This document shows, one piece after another, positions 18,583-30,363 of a stretch of DNA of 54,847 bases. How positions within the stretch are numbered: the stretch's first letter is position 1; each line of letters opens with the position of its first letter. Source of the DNA: Chrysochromulina tobinii. Lineage: Eukaryota; Haptophyta; Prymnesiales; Chrysochromulinaceae. The DNA lies in assembly GCA_001275005.1 (NCBI GenBank), contig JWZX01002689.1, positions 1-54,847 of the forward strand. Reading direction: 5' to 3'. The position numbers were made by a program, and so were the translations under genes. The notes below the pieces were generated by a model. That model ran no database searches, had not been told where the DNA came from, and saw only the letters and a list, made by a program, of their open reading frames with translations.

Positions 18583-21500
18583 CTATTTCTTCTTCTCCGC
18601 GGACTTCGGACCGCCTGGTGTGGTCTTCTTCGCGCCCAGGGGGGACGGCTTCTTGTCGGCAGTCCTGCCGCCACTCGTCAAGGCGTACGCGCGGCGCTGA
18701 ATCCTCCGGAAGGCGCCGTTCAGCTCCCTGTAGTCCAGCTTGCCCGAGCCATCTGGATCGAGGGCCTTGAACACCTTAGCCGAGTCAGCCTTGCTGCAGC
18801 CGAAGCCCATGCCGTTGAGCGCCTGGTGGAACTCCGAGACGTCGATAAAGCCGCTCTTGTCGTCGTCCCACGAATTGAAGAGCTCGAGCACACGCCCCTT
18901 GGACTCTTTGAGAGCCTGCTGCAGCGCCCACTGGACGTACTCCGCCAGGTCCACTGTGCCGCCGCCGTCGAGGTCGAGCTGCACGAAGAGCTTCTTGAGC
19001 TCCTCGTCGGACATTTTAGCGGTCGGGTCGTGCTCCGGGTCGCGCATGCGTACCATGTTGCAGAACTCGTCGAACCCGAGCTCGGAGTTGCCGTCCTCAT
19101 CCGCCTTGAAAAAGTCATCCGCCTTGATCTGCATATTCGATCTGAAGTCGCCTCTCCCCTCGCCGAACACATCGCTCGCTTCAGCATTGGGGGATGTCGA
19201 GCGGGGTCTGTTTGTCGCCTTCTTGAGCCCCAGGACCCCCGCGATCCCCAAGCTTTTCTTGAGGAATTTGTTGAGCTCTTCAAAGTCAATTGAACCCGAC
19301 TTGTTGGGGTCGAACTCGTCGAAGGCCGCTTCGATGACCTGTCTGGGGAAGTCCGCTCCAATCTTCGCCCACGCGGCGATCCACTCCTTCCTATCAATCT
19401 CGCCGCTGCCATCGGCATCAAAGTCGCGGAACAAGTCCATGACGCGCATGTTTTTGGAGCTGAGGTATTCCTTGAGCGACTGAGCCACGGTCTTGGTCTT
19501 GTCGTAAGGGATCAGGGGGGGCGGCCCGGCGGCGGGCACCGCGACCGGCGGCGGGCGCGCCTGCGCGAGCTTGAGTTTGGCGCGCAGCTCGTCGATCTCC
19601 TTGAGGAGCTCCTTTTGGATGACGTGGCGCTCGCCCTCGAGCTGCGAGCGCTGCTCGTCGAGCATGCGCCGGAGCATCTTAGCCGCCGCCTCAGCGTCCT
19701 TGATCTGGCGAGCACTCAGCTCTTCCTTGGCGCGCCGTTCCGCCTCGAGAGCCGCCTCGGCCTCCTTGCGCAGCTGCTCGAGCTGCTGCCGCTCCGCGTG
19801 GGCGCCACGCAGCGCACGCGCGAGCTCCTCGGCCATGCGGTTCGCCGCCATGCGCATCTCGTCAAGCGAGGTCGAGAGCATTGCATTGCGCTCCTCGAGC
19901 TCATCGCGCTGCTGCAACACATTCGCCATGGCCGTGTTGTTGCGCGCGTCCTCGCTGGCGTACTTGGCCATCTCGGCCGCCTTGCGCCCCACTAGCGCCT
20001 CGAGCTCCCAATCCCGCTTCCAGGACGAGTACCCTGCGCTCAGCTTGGGCTTCGTCAGCCGCAGCGACGCGGCACGCAGCAGCCGCTGGCGCCGCGTCTT
20101 CTCGAACCACAAGTCGATCCAAGAGGTCATACCGCGCGACAGGTCCTTTGCCAGGATGCGCCGCGCCGCCATGCGCTGGAGGTGCGCAATGCGCTTCTCC
20201 TTCTCCTCCTCGCGCTGGCGCTGCATCTCGAGCTCAGCGGCCGCTTTGCCGCCGTCGAGCGCCGACAGCTTGTTGAGCAGCTCCTCCCGCTCGCGATTGA
20301 GTCGCACATTCTCCTTTTGGAACGCCGTCCGCTCCGCTAGCACCACTTCGAGCTGCTGTGTCTGGAAGCTCACGCTCGCCGCGAGGGCCGCCTGGCGGGC
20401 CGCGAGCCAGTCGCGGTTCCAGTGCGAGTACGCATTCGCGAGCTTCGGCTTCAAAAGCCGGCCCGCCGCGCTCTGCAACATGCGCCGCTTCTCGACGCGC
20501 TCTGTGTACAAGTCGTGCCACTGTGTCCAGCCGCGCAGCAGGCCCTGCTTTCCGAACCTGTGTGCGGCCATCGTCTTGATCTGCTCGATGCGACGCTCCT
20601 TCTCCTCCTCGAGCTTGCGCCGCAGCTCGGCTTCGCGCTCGGCCGCTCCGCCGTCCAAGGAGGAGAGTTTTTCGAGGAGCGTCTCGCGCTCGCGCTTCGC
20701 CGCCTCGAGCTTCTTCTCGTACTCGTTGCGTTGCCGGAGCAGCTCTTGCTGAGCATCCTCGAGCTTGAGAGTTTCGCGCCGCAGCCGCTGCTCGGCCGAG
20801 CCGCTCGCGCGTGCGATCACCGTCGCGCGCTCCCAGTCCACACGCCAACTCGAGTACGATGCAATCAGCTTGGGCTTGGTCAGGCGCGCGGCCGCCTTCT
20901 TGAGCAGGTTGCGCTGATACACCTTGTGGGACCACATCTCATGCCAAGCTGACCAGCCCATTGCAAGCTTCCCATTGATCATGCGCTTGAGCCCCAGCTG
21001 CGCCAGGTGCTGCACGCGCTTCTCCTTCTCCCTCTCGAGCTCCTCTTGGGCGAGGCGCATCATCTCGGCCTCCTGGCCGCGCCCGTCCAGCATCGCCGCA
21101 CGCGCGTCGGCGAGCTCCTTGTGTAGTTGGGCATTCGCCGCCTGAGCCGCCGCGAGCTCGTCGAATGCGTTCTTGAACTTGAGCTCCTTGCTGTGTGTGT
21201 TCGCGGCAGACATATGAGCCGTCCAGTCGTGCTTCCAGTGCGAGAGCGATTGGATGAGCTTGGGTTTGGTCAGGCGCGAAGCCGCCTTCTTGAGCAGGTT
21301 GCGCTGATACACCTTGTGGGACCACATCTCATGCCAAGCTGACCAGCCCGTTGCAAGCTTCCCATTGATCATGCGCTTGAGCCCCAGCTGCGCCAGGTGC
21401 TGCACACGCTTCTCCTTCTCCATCTCAAGCGCGCGCGCCATCTCAAGCTCCGCCGCCGCCAAGCCGCCATCGAGTTGGCTCAGCTTCTTGAGCAGCATAT

Positions 21501-24500
21501 CGCGCTCCTGAATGGCGGTTGTGAGCTTCTTCTCGAGCTCCTTCTTGACACGCTGCAGCTCCTGCTCGGCCTCGGCGGCCTCGTCGGTCGCCTTCTTGAG
21601 AAGTTGCTCGTGCGTGAGCTCCATATGCGCGTGGGCCTCCGCGTCCCACGAGTGCTTCCAATGGCCGTACGATCGGATGAGCTTGGGCTTGGTAAGCCGC
21701 AAAGCCGCCTTCTTGAGCAGGTTGCGCTGATACACCTTGTGAGACCACATCTCATGCCAAGCCGACCAGCCCATTGCAAGCTTCTGATTCATCATACGCT
21801 TGATGCCCTGCTGGCCCAGAGCTTGCACGCGCTTCTCCTTCTCACGCTCAAGCTCCTCTTGGGCGAGGCGCATCATCTCGGCTTCCTGGCCGCGCCCGTC
21901 CAGCATCGCCGCACGCGCGTCGTCTAGCTCCTTTTCAAGCTTTGCCACTTTGGCCTCGGCCGTGGCGCGCTTTGTCGCCTCGTCGTACAGCTTCTGCTCC
22001 TGCGTCAACGAGGAGAGCCGGCCAACCTCTGCCATGAAGTCGTGCTTCCATTGCTGGTACGACGCGACGAGCTTGGGCTTGGTCAGGCGCGCAGCCGCCT
22101 TCTTGAGCAGGTTGCGCTGGCGCACCACGTCTGACCACATCTCATGCCATGCTGACCAGCCCATCGCGAGCTTCTGGTTCATCATGCGTTTGAGCCCCTG
22201 CTGGCCGAGCGCTTGCACGCGCTTCTCCTTCTCACGCTCAAGCTCCTCCTCGGCAAGGCGCAAGAGCTCAGCTTCCTGGCCGCGGCCTGCGAGCATGGCC
22301 TTGCGCGCCTCGGCGAGCTCCTGAGTAAGCTGCTTAACCTGCGCAACAAGCGAGCCCTGCTTGGCAGCCTCCGCCTCGAGACGCGCTGCCGCCTGTGACG
22401 CAGCATCTGCTCCCATGAACTCCGTCCAGCCGTGCTTCCAGAGCGAGTACGACGCGATCAGCTTGGGCTTGGTCAGGCGCGCAGCCGCCTTCTTGAGCAG
22501 GTTGCGCTGATGCACCTTGTGGGACCACATATCATGCCATGCCGACCAGCCCATCGCGAGCTTCTGGTTCATCATGCGCTTGAGCCCCTGCTGGCCCAGA
22601 GCTTGCACGCGCTTCTCCTTCTCGGCCTCGAGCTTCTTCTGCATCTCTATCTCGGCCGCCGCCATGCCACCGTCGAGTGCCGTCAGGCGACGCAGCAGGT
22701 CATCGCGCTCCTTGTGTGCAACGGCAAGCTTCTTCTCGCTCTCGACATGCACGCGCTCCAGCTCCTTTTCCAACGCTGTGCGCCGCTCGGCGTGGTTCAT
22801 TTCGTGGCTGGCATACGTCTCGAGCTGCGCCGCGGCCATCGCTCGTTCCCAGTCGTGCTTCCAATGCGAGAGCGCTTGAATGAGCTTGGGCTTGGTCAGC
22901 CGCGCGCCCGCCTTCTTGAGCAGGTTGCGCTGGTGCACCTTGTGAGCCCACATCTCGTGCCATGCCGACCAGCCCATTGCGAGCTTCTGATTCATCATAC
23001 GCTTGATGCCCTGCTGGCCAAGCGCCTCGACGCGCTTCGCCTTCTCTTTCTCGAGCTCCTCCTCCTGCAGCCGCCTGAGCTCCGCCGTTCGCCCATCACC
23101 GTTGAGCATGGCCTTTCGGGCGTCCTCGAGCTCCTTGCGGAGCTTGCGAACCTCAGCCTCGGCAGCTGTGCGCGCTTTGAGCTCTTCAACGTACTTTTGC
23201 TCCACCGTCATCGCTGCTGCGGCACCAAGCGTTGCCGTCCAGTCGTGCTTCCAGTGCGAGAGCGCTTGAATGAGCTTGGGCTTCGTCAGCCGCGCGCCTG
23301 CCTTCTTGAGCAGGTTGCGCTGATGCACCTTGTGAGACCACATCTCATGCCATGCCGACCAGCCCATCGCGAGCTTCTGATTCATCATACGCTTGATGCC
23401 CTGCTGGCCCAGAGCTTGCACGCGCTTCTCCTTCTCCTTCTCCAACTCCTCTTCACGCAGCCGCTGCAGCTCCGCCTCGCGGCCGTTGCCGTTGAGCATT
23501 GCCGTGCGCGCTGCGTCGAGCTCGGTCCGCAACTTGAGCACCTCCTTGCGAAGGTCGGCGTTGATCGCATCGCGCTCGGCCGCTGCCTGGGCTGCCTTCT
23601 CGGCGAGCGTCATCTTCGCTGATGCCGCCTTGTCGGTAGCCCAGTCTTGTTTCCAGTGCGAGTACGTCTGAGTAAGCTTGGGCTTGGTCAGCCGCGCGCC
23701 TGCCTTCTTGAGCAGGTTGCGTTGGTGAACCTTGTGGGACCACATCTCATGCCACGCCGACCAGCCCATTGCGAGCTTCTGGTTCATCATGCGCTTGAGC
23801 CCCTGCTTGCCGAGCGCCTCGACACGCTTGAGCTTCTCCCTCTCAAGCTCCTCCTCGGCAAGACGCTTGAGCTCAGCCTCACGCCCGCCACCGGCGAGCA
23901 TGGCGGCCCGCGCCTCGGCGAGCTCCTTCTTCACCTTAGTCAGCTCGACAAGCACCTTGTCCATCTCGGCACTCTGGCTCGAAAGCTGACCCGCCTTCTC
24001 TGCCTGGGCTTCCTTCAACATCTCCATCTCCCAGTCCCGCTTCCATTGCTGGTACGACCCGATGAGCTTGGGCTTGGTCAGGCGCGCGCCTGCCTTCTTG
24101 AGCAGGTTGCGTTGGTGAACCTTGTGGGACCACATCTCATGCCATGCCGACCAGCCCATTGCAAGCTTCTGATTCATCATGCGCTTGATGCCCTGCTGGC
24201 CGAGCGCCTCGACGCGCTTCTCCTTCTCGGCCTCGAGCTGCCTCTGCATCTCCATCTCGGCTGCCGCCTTGCCGCCGTCGAGGGCGTAGATGCGCTTGAG
24301 GAGCTCGTCACGCTCCTTGACCAGGGCGGCGATCTTCTTGGCACTCTCAGCCTCCACGCGCTCGAGCTGCTGGCCCAGAGACTCGTAGCTCGAGGCCGCC
24401 GCTTTCTGCGCCTGTGCCTGCAGCGTCAGGTCAAAGTCTTTGAACCAATGAGAGTAGGCGGCCGAGAGCTTGGGCTTTGTGAGCCGGTTGGCGGCCTGGA

Positions 24501-27500
24501 GCAGAACGCCACGCTCATAACGCCTGGCCTCATACTTGTCAAACCATGTCGTCCACGCAGCGGTGAGTGCCTTGTTGAACACACGGGAGATTGCGCGCTT
24601 CTGCACGATCGCAATGCGCTCCTGCCTCTCCGACTCGAGCTTTTCGGCCAGCCGGCGCTGGATCTCGGCTTCGCGTCCGCCGCCGTTCATAGCGAGCTCG
24701 CGCGTGTGCTTGAGCTCGGCGGTGAGCTTCGCAAGCTTCTCCTCGAGCTCCTGACGAGCGAAGACCTCGGCCGCGAGCCTCTGTTCGCCCGTCATGGACA
24801 TCTGCGCCGCAGCGAAGCTCTCCCAGTCCTTCTTCCACTGCGAATAAGATTGGATGAGCTTGGGCTTGGTCAGCCGCGCGCCCGCCTTTTTAAGCAGGTT
24901 GCGCTGATGCACCTTGTGAGACCACATCTCATGCCAAGCCGACCAGCCCATTGCGAGCTTCTGGTTCATCATGCGCTTGATGCCCTGCTGGCCCAGAGCT
25001 TGCACGCGCTTCTCCTTCTCCCTCTCGAGCTCCTCTTGGGCGAGGCGCTGCAGCTCCGCCTCGCGGCCACTGCCGTTGAGCATTGCCTTTCGGGCGTCTT
25101 CGAGCTCCATGCGGAGCTTGGCATTCTCGGCTTCCGAAGCCTCGCGTGCCTTCAGCTCGGTGACATACTTCTCCTCGATAGTCATCGAGGCCAAAGCGGT
25201 CAACTCCGATTCCCAGTCCTTCTTCCACTGCGAATAAGATTGGATAAGCTTGGGCTTCGTCAGCCGCGCGCCTGCCTTCTTGAGCAGGTTGCGCTGATGC
25301 ACCTTGTGAGACCACATCTCGTGCCAAGCCGACCAGCCCATTGCAAGCTTCTGATTCATCATGCGCTTGATGCCCTGCTGGCCCAGAGCTTGCACGCGCT
25401 TCTCCTTCTCCTTCTCCAACTCCTCTTCACGCAGCCGCTGCAGCTCCGCCTCGCGGCCGTTGCCATCGAGCATTGCCGTGCGCGCCGCATCGAGCTCGGT
25501 CCGCAACTTGAGCACCTCCTTGCGAAGGTCGGCGTTGATCGCATCGCGCTCGGCCGCTGCCTGGGCTGCCTTCTCGTCGAGCGTCATCTTCGCTGATGCC
25601 GCCTTGTCGGTAGCCCAGTCTTGTTTCCAGTGCGAGTACGTCTGAGTAAGCTTGGGCTTGGTCAGCCGCGCGCCTGCCTTCTTGAGCAGGTTGCGTTGGT
25701 GAACCTTGTGAGACCACATCTCATGCCAAGCCGACCAGCCCATTGCAAGCTTCTGGTTCATCATACGCTTGAGCCCCTGCTTGCCGAGCGCCTCGACACG
25801 CTTGAGCTTCTCCCTCTCAAGCTCCTCCTCGGCAAGACGCTTGAGCTCAGCCTCACGCCCGCCACCGGCGAGCATGGCGGCCCGCGCCTCGGCGAGCTCC
25901 TTCGTGAGCTTGTCGACCTGCTTCGCCAGATCCGAGGCATCCTTGACACGCTCGGCCAGCTCCCGCTCGCGCTTCTGCTCCTTGGTCAGGAACTTGGAGG
26001 CCGCCTGGTCGGCGTCCCAGTCGCGCTTCCAGTGCCCATACGATTGGATGAGCTTGGGCTTGGTCAGGCGCGCAGCCGCCTTCTTGAGCAGGTTGCGCTG
26101 GCGCACCACGTCTGACCACATCTCGTGCCATGCCGACCAGCCCATCGCGAGCTTCTGGTTCATCATGCGCTTGAGCCCCTGCGAGCCCAGTGCCTCGACG
26201 CGCTTGAGCTTCTCCCTCTCAAGCTCCTCCTCGGCAAGGCGCTTGAGCTCAGCCTCACGGCTCGAGCCGTCGAGCGCAGCCTTGCGCAGGTCCGAGAGCT
26301 CCTTGCGCAGCCTGTTAAGCTCCATCTCCGTCTCGCGGTGGCGATGCTGCTCGTCGGCCAGCTGCTGGGCGACGGACATTGTCTTGAGCTTGGCGAATTC
26401 TGCGCCCCAGCTGGCGCGCCAGTGTCGGTACGATGCGACGAGCTTGGGCTTGGTCAGGCGCGCACCCGCCGCCTTGAGCATATTGAGTCGGCGCACCTTT
26501 TCGGCCCACATCGTGTGCCAGCCCGACCAGCCCATCGCGAGCTTCTGGTTCATCATGCGCTTGAGCCCCTGGCTGCCGAGCGCCTCGATCCGCTTCTCCT
26601 TCTCCTTCTCGAGCTGCTCCTGCGCCAGGCGCATGATCTCACGCTCGCGTCCCGTTCCCGTGAGCGCCGATTCGCGCGCGTGCTTGAGCTCCAGGCGTAA
26701 AGAGTCAAGCTCCTGCATGGCGATCTTGTACTTGGCCTGTTCCTCGGCGAGCAGCTGGTCCGTCGACTTGGCCGCCTGCACGAGCTTGTCCGCCGCCCAC
26801 AACTGCTTCCACTCTGAGTAGGACGCGATGAGCTTGGGCTTGGTCAGCCGAGCGCCCGCCTTCTTGAGCAGGTTGCGTTGGCGCACGTTTTCGAACCACA
26901 TCTCATGCCAGCCCGACCAGCCCATTGCAAGCTTCTGGTTCATCATGCGCTTGAGCCCCTGCTGGCCGAGCGCCTCGACGCGCTTCTCCTTTTCGGCCTC
27001 GAGCTGCTGATGCATGCGCTGCTCGGCATCAGCCCTACCGCCGTCCATTTGCTGAATCTGCGCAAGAGCTCGCTTGAGCTCCGACGCCAGATCGTCGAGC
27101 TCGCTCTGCAGGCGGCTCTCGTTGGCGCGCGCCTCGCTCAGCTGCTGGTTCTCGCTCTTGCCCAACTGTGCAAGGGAGGGCCACAGGCACGAGCGGATCA
27201 GAAGAAGGGCTAGCATCTCGCATGAATGTGCACGTTCACGACAGAAGGCACGGTATGGGTAGACACGGAGCGACGAGCGGACGGGGCGAGCGTGCTCCGA
27301 TTCGCACCTTGGCCTTCTCGCCGGCCGTCCATTCACGCCGCCAAGAGGCATACGCGGCCGACAGCTTTGGACGTGTGAGGCGGTTCGCTGCCGCCTTTAG
27401 CAGCCGGAGGCGGCGGCGCTTCTCGATCCACGGCTCGTGCCACGCGGACCAGCCCATGGCGAGCTTTTGGTTGAGCATGCGCTTGAGGCCGACCTTGCCA

Positions 27501-28863
27501 AGCTGCTCGATGCGCTTCTCCCTCTCGAGCTCGCGCGCGTGCTCCACCCCGGCCTTGGCCTCGTTCTCCAAGCGCGACGCATCGGTCAGGCGCATACGCC
27601 TCTCGTGCTCAAGGGCCGACTCGGAGCCGTCTCGCAGGCTGGCGATCACGTCTTGCAACTCGCGGACCTCATCGTGGTGCGCGCGACGCGCGTCCTTGAG
27701 CGCTTGGTCACTGGCGCCCTTGGCATGGCTCGTCTCTTCGAGCGCTCGCGAGGCGACTTCGAGCTTGAAAGACGTGTCGTCGAGCTGCTCCTTGAGAGAG
27801 CTGACTTCGCGCTGCAGCTGGCGGATGAGCGCATCCTTGGCGTCCATCTCTGCACGCATGCCCGCGGCCGCCGCGTCGGTGTCCGACTCGAGCTTACGCA
27901 GCTCGGTCTCGAGGGCGCGCCGCTGCTCCGCCATGGCGCGCGCCAGCTGCTTCTCGCCCTCCCTCCGTTCGGTGGCCACTTGATGCGCTTCCTCGCGGGC
28001 GCGCTGCACGTCGATGAGGGCTAGCTCTTCGCCTACGCGTGCGAGCTGACGCTCCTCGCGTTCCTTTGCGAGGCGGTCCTGGGCGGCACGCAGCACGGCG
28101 GCAGTCACGCTCAGCTCGTACTGCAGCTCCTCGGCTGCGGGCCGCCGCGCGCCCGGCGTCGTGAGCACCGTCGACAGGTGCGGAGCTGCCAGGAGATGCT
28201 CCCCGGGCGTGAGCACTCCATGATAGCCCTTGGGAGCAGGCGCAGAGCCCGGGCGGTACACCTGCATCGCGCCCGTGTAGGGTGATGGTCGGCCGCCGCT
28301 GCCGCGCATCACCGCCGCCGAGGTCGGCCGCCCCGGCGCATGCGGCAGCGTCGAGGCGAGTGGCTGCGGTGAGAAGTCGACGATGGTCATCGTCCCCTCG
28401 GGCGGCGTGACGTAGTTGCTGCCGGGCCGTGACTTCGGGCGGCCGCGGGTCGGGCGCGGGCCTGGCGTGGGCGACTCCTGCAGCACTTCGATGTTGTCTG
28501 AGACGATTGTGAACATGTCGGCTGGAGCGGCTGGAGCAGAAGGCTTGGGGCCTCCGCCGCTCGACCATGCGGTGGGCACAGGCTCGCGATGGCTCGAGGT
28601 CTCATAGCGCGAGCGTGGCGGTAAGACGACAACTGGCGCTCCGGCCGCCCTGCAGAGAAGAAGGAAGCGAGGGGCAATACACGTGAGAGCTTGTTGGTAA
28701 TGCGTGAGGCGCACGTGCAAGCGAGGCGGTGCGAGAGCGAATGATGACTCCTTTGCGGGACGGGCGGACGCCGGGCGCACATGTTGTTTGTCGACCCGTC
28801 AGCATTGTCGTAGCGCGCCACGTAGCTGCCGAACATCGATCCGCCGGTTGAACAGGAACCCAC
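18583..28863 (-). CDS. Giant Sfi1-like repeat / coiled-coil / EF-hand protein (three exons)
   Basis: Model: exons 28863-28781, 28649-27308 and 27165-18583. They total 10008 nt, divisible by three, giving about 3335 aa. Residues 1-200 are Pro/Ser/Gly-rich, then coiled coil. Nineteen units follow (about residues 415-2865). Each holds two Sfi1-type motifs (L-x3-[WY]-x2-W-[HK], for example KLAMGWSAWH and KLIQSYSQWK) with the two tryptophans 33 residues apart, joined by Glu/Lys-rich coiled coil. A Pro/Ala linker precedes six EF-hands (about 3050-3300), all with near-canonical loops (DADGSG, DPNKSG, DEDGNS, DLDGGG, DDDKSG, DPDGSG). A basic tail ends it. In yeast, Sfi1 repeats bind centrin on spindle-pole/basal-body fibres. 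A calcium-responsive contractile or basal-body fibre role is inferred. Exon joins are predicted by eye. Confidence 0.85.
23401..23929 (-). repeat. Near-identical long internal duplicate, copy A
   Basis: About 530 bp nearly identical to 25375-25903, at an offset of exactly 1974 bp. Only about a dozen differences are visible by eye, including in the coiled-coil spacers that differ strongly between other units. Confidence 0.85.
25375..25903 (-). repeat. Near-identical long internal duplicate, copy B
   Basis: Partner of 23401-23929. 1974 bp is a multiple of three (658 codons), so gain or loss of the intervening block keeps the frame. Confidence 0.85.
27166..27307 (-). other. Intron 2 of the giant gene (142 nt)
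   Basis: Donor AAG|GTGCGA after the first repeat unit and acceptor CCCTTGCACAG before LGKSENQQ. Its length, 142, explains why the repeat array appears in two different reading frames. A fortuitous ATG with a signal-like hydrophobic run lies inside it and is not taken as a start. Confidence 0.8.
28650..28780 (-). other. Intron 1 of the giant gene (131 nt)
   Basis: Donor AT|GTGCGC, acceptor TTCTTCTCTGCAG. Splicing joins exon 1 (MGSCSTGGSMFGSYVARYDN and on) in phase to AAGAPVVVLPPRS. The junction re-forms an ATG codon. Confidence 0.65.
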
Positions 28864-29550
28864 AAGAGAGGGTCTGCTGCACGTAAGACGGCCTCTTTTT
28901 CCAGTGACCTGACCGAAGGCACGGCCAATAACGTTTTATTGCATGCTGCTTCTTTGAGAAACTCACGTGTCTCACACTCCGGACCAAATTGCTCCGGATC
29001 CCCAGGCACAAGGGACCAAGTATTTTGAGTGTACCTAAACCAAATTTGACTGTTCCGAAATTTAGCGGAGCCGTGCGTTACTACCGAACCTCTCTCTCTC
29101 GAGGCGCCTGCGAAGTGCGGTGGACCAACTCAATCATCACTAGCAGCTTCCCTGGTCTACCCCGCCCCGCGGTTCAAAGACACCGGGGGAGCCGGGACAC
29201 ACACAGACAGTACATGAGCTCTTTGAAGTTTGAACATTGGAACAAGCTCACCGCAGGTGTGTGGTTGTGATCAGTAGATGATGTGACCGAGGGCTCCCCG
29301 CAGGCGAGCCGACCTTCCGGACCAGCCGAGCATGCATGCATATATACCGCCCAAATTACCATATCGGGCATCGTAAACGCAGTTCAGTTCAGTTCAGTTC
29401 AGTTCAGTACTGAACTGAACTGAACCAAACGTCGAGATCCATCGCACGCGCACTCATTGAGTGCTTCGAGAATCGCTCTCGTGCGCTGCGCTCGGTCGTA
29501 TTGTTGTTGTTGTTTCACGCAGGAGTGTGGCGACGTACAAACTGACGTAC
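28864..29550. promoter_or_regulatory. Divergent intergenic region with a perfect palindrome
   Basis: About 690 bp between the giant gene (minus) and the FkbM gene (plus), AT-richer than average. It contains TATATA at 29340-29346, about 210 bp before the FkbM start, and a 34-bp palindrome at 29392-29425. Small open frames here are not protein-like. Confidence 0.45.
29392..29425. repeat. 34-bp perfect palindrome built from AGTTC units
   Basis: (AGTTC)n on the left meets GAACT units on the right around a central GTAC. It can form a cruciform or hairpin in the 5' region of the methyltransferase gene, about 125 bp before its ATG. Confidence 0.9.
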
Positions 29551-30363
29551 ATGCATCAAGTTACAGCGCTCCTGGCTATCTCAGTAACCCAGAACGCCAC
29601 CCGGCACGCCACTGGCACCGTGTGCGACTTGATTTACATCGAGCTAGGCAGCAACAGAGGTGACTCACTCGAGGCATTTGTCGCCAAGAAGCCAGATGGC
29701 CACGTGCACAGAGCATTGATGGTTGCAAACCCATCTTGGTCTCCTGCACAAACATGTATTCACGCCTTCGAGCCGAATCCCAAGTGGACTCGAACGCTGC
29801 ACGACATGCGTGAACACCTTCAGCACAACGTGACCTCCATCGAGATACATACAGAAACGGCAGTAGTCCACGACGACCGGACACAAGTGGAGCTCTTCGT
29901 GGATCCTTCATCACTCAGCGAAGCGAGTAGTATCGCGTATGGGCGCAAGGGTGGCCGAACATCAACGCTGGTGCGCGGGGTGAATCTGCACAAATGGCTG
30001 GTGTCAAGATTTGCTGGCTCCTCTACGCCAATTGTGATGCGGATCGACGTTGAGGGATCCGAGTACAACCTGTTGAGATCGTTGATTTACAGGGGTACGC
30101 CAGCACTTCTCGAGCGGAATGTTCTTCACATCGCAGTGGAATGGCATAGGTATGTGAAGCACGATTCCCTCGGAGTCAACGAGACGTCATGGATGAGCGA
30201 ACTGGACGCCAACTACTCGTGGATTCGAGGAACAAACGTCATGGATACGCGTGACATGCCTCTGGAAGACACGCTCGAGAAGCAGCTGCATTACTGGCTT
30301 GCAGCTGCAGGCGTGCGGCTGTTCTGTGGGAGATGCAAAATGATTGTGGGAGATGCAAAATGA
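29551..30363 (+). CDS. FkbM-family methyltransferase
   Basis: 270 aa from the ATG at 29551 (MHQVTALLAIS, a weak signal-like start); codons upstream open only at a GTG. SAM-binding motif I is IELGSNRGDSLEAF. FEPNP follows, and the later block MRIDVEGSEYNLLRSL is the FkbM hallmark. FkbM enzymes O-methylate sugars, lipids or polyketides. Eukaryotic copies with signal-like leaders are probably secretory-pathway enzymes acting on glycans; this is inference. The last codons and the stop lie in a direct repeat of about 19 bp (TGTGGGAGATGCAAAATGA, twice), so the original C-terminus may have been altered. Base composition is less GC-rich than its neighbours. Confidence 0.82.
   Translation: MHQVTALLAISVTQNATRHATGTVCDLIYIELGSNRGDSLEAFVAKKPDGHVHRALMVANPSWSPAQTCIHAFEPNPKWTRTLHDMREHLQHNVTSIEIHTETAVVHDDRTQVELFVDPSSLSEASSIAYGRKGGRTSTLVRGVNLHKWLVSRFAGSSTPIVMRIDVEGSEYNLLRSLIYRGTPALLERNVLHIAVEWHRYVKHDSLGVNETSWMSELDANYSWIRGTNVMDTRDMPLEDTLEKQLHYWLAAAGVRLFCGRCKMIVGDAK

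Larger units (their letters stand above)
19990..27505 (-). repeat. Array of 19 coding repeats (Sfi1-like double motif plus coiled coil)
   Basis: The plus strand shows recurrent AGCTTGGGCTTGGTCAG and GACCAGCCCATTGC-type strings at each unit, about 415 bp apart on average. Units 2-7 and 9-17 are highly alike. Units 1, 8, 18 and 19 are more diverged, including both ends of the array. This suggests growth by internal duplication. Confidence 0.85.

Noticed and set aside
19571-27213. Many long Leu/Ser/Arg-rich plus-strand frames, up to 649 codons (23647-25596)
   Set aside because: They are antisense to the repeat array of the giant protein and repeat with the same period; the minus strand carries the EF-hands and Trp motifs.
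27166-27351. ATG-initiated starts at 27351 and within the intron (a signal-like hydrophobic run) for the 8.6-kb exon
   Set aside because: The first lies in exon 2 coding sequence in another frame; the second is inside a good 142-nt intron. The repeat pattern continues upstream in exon 2.
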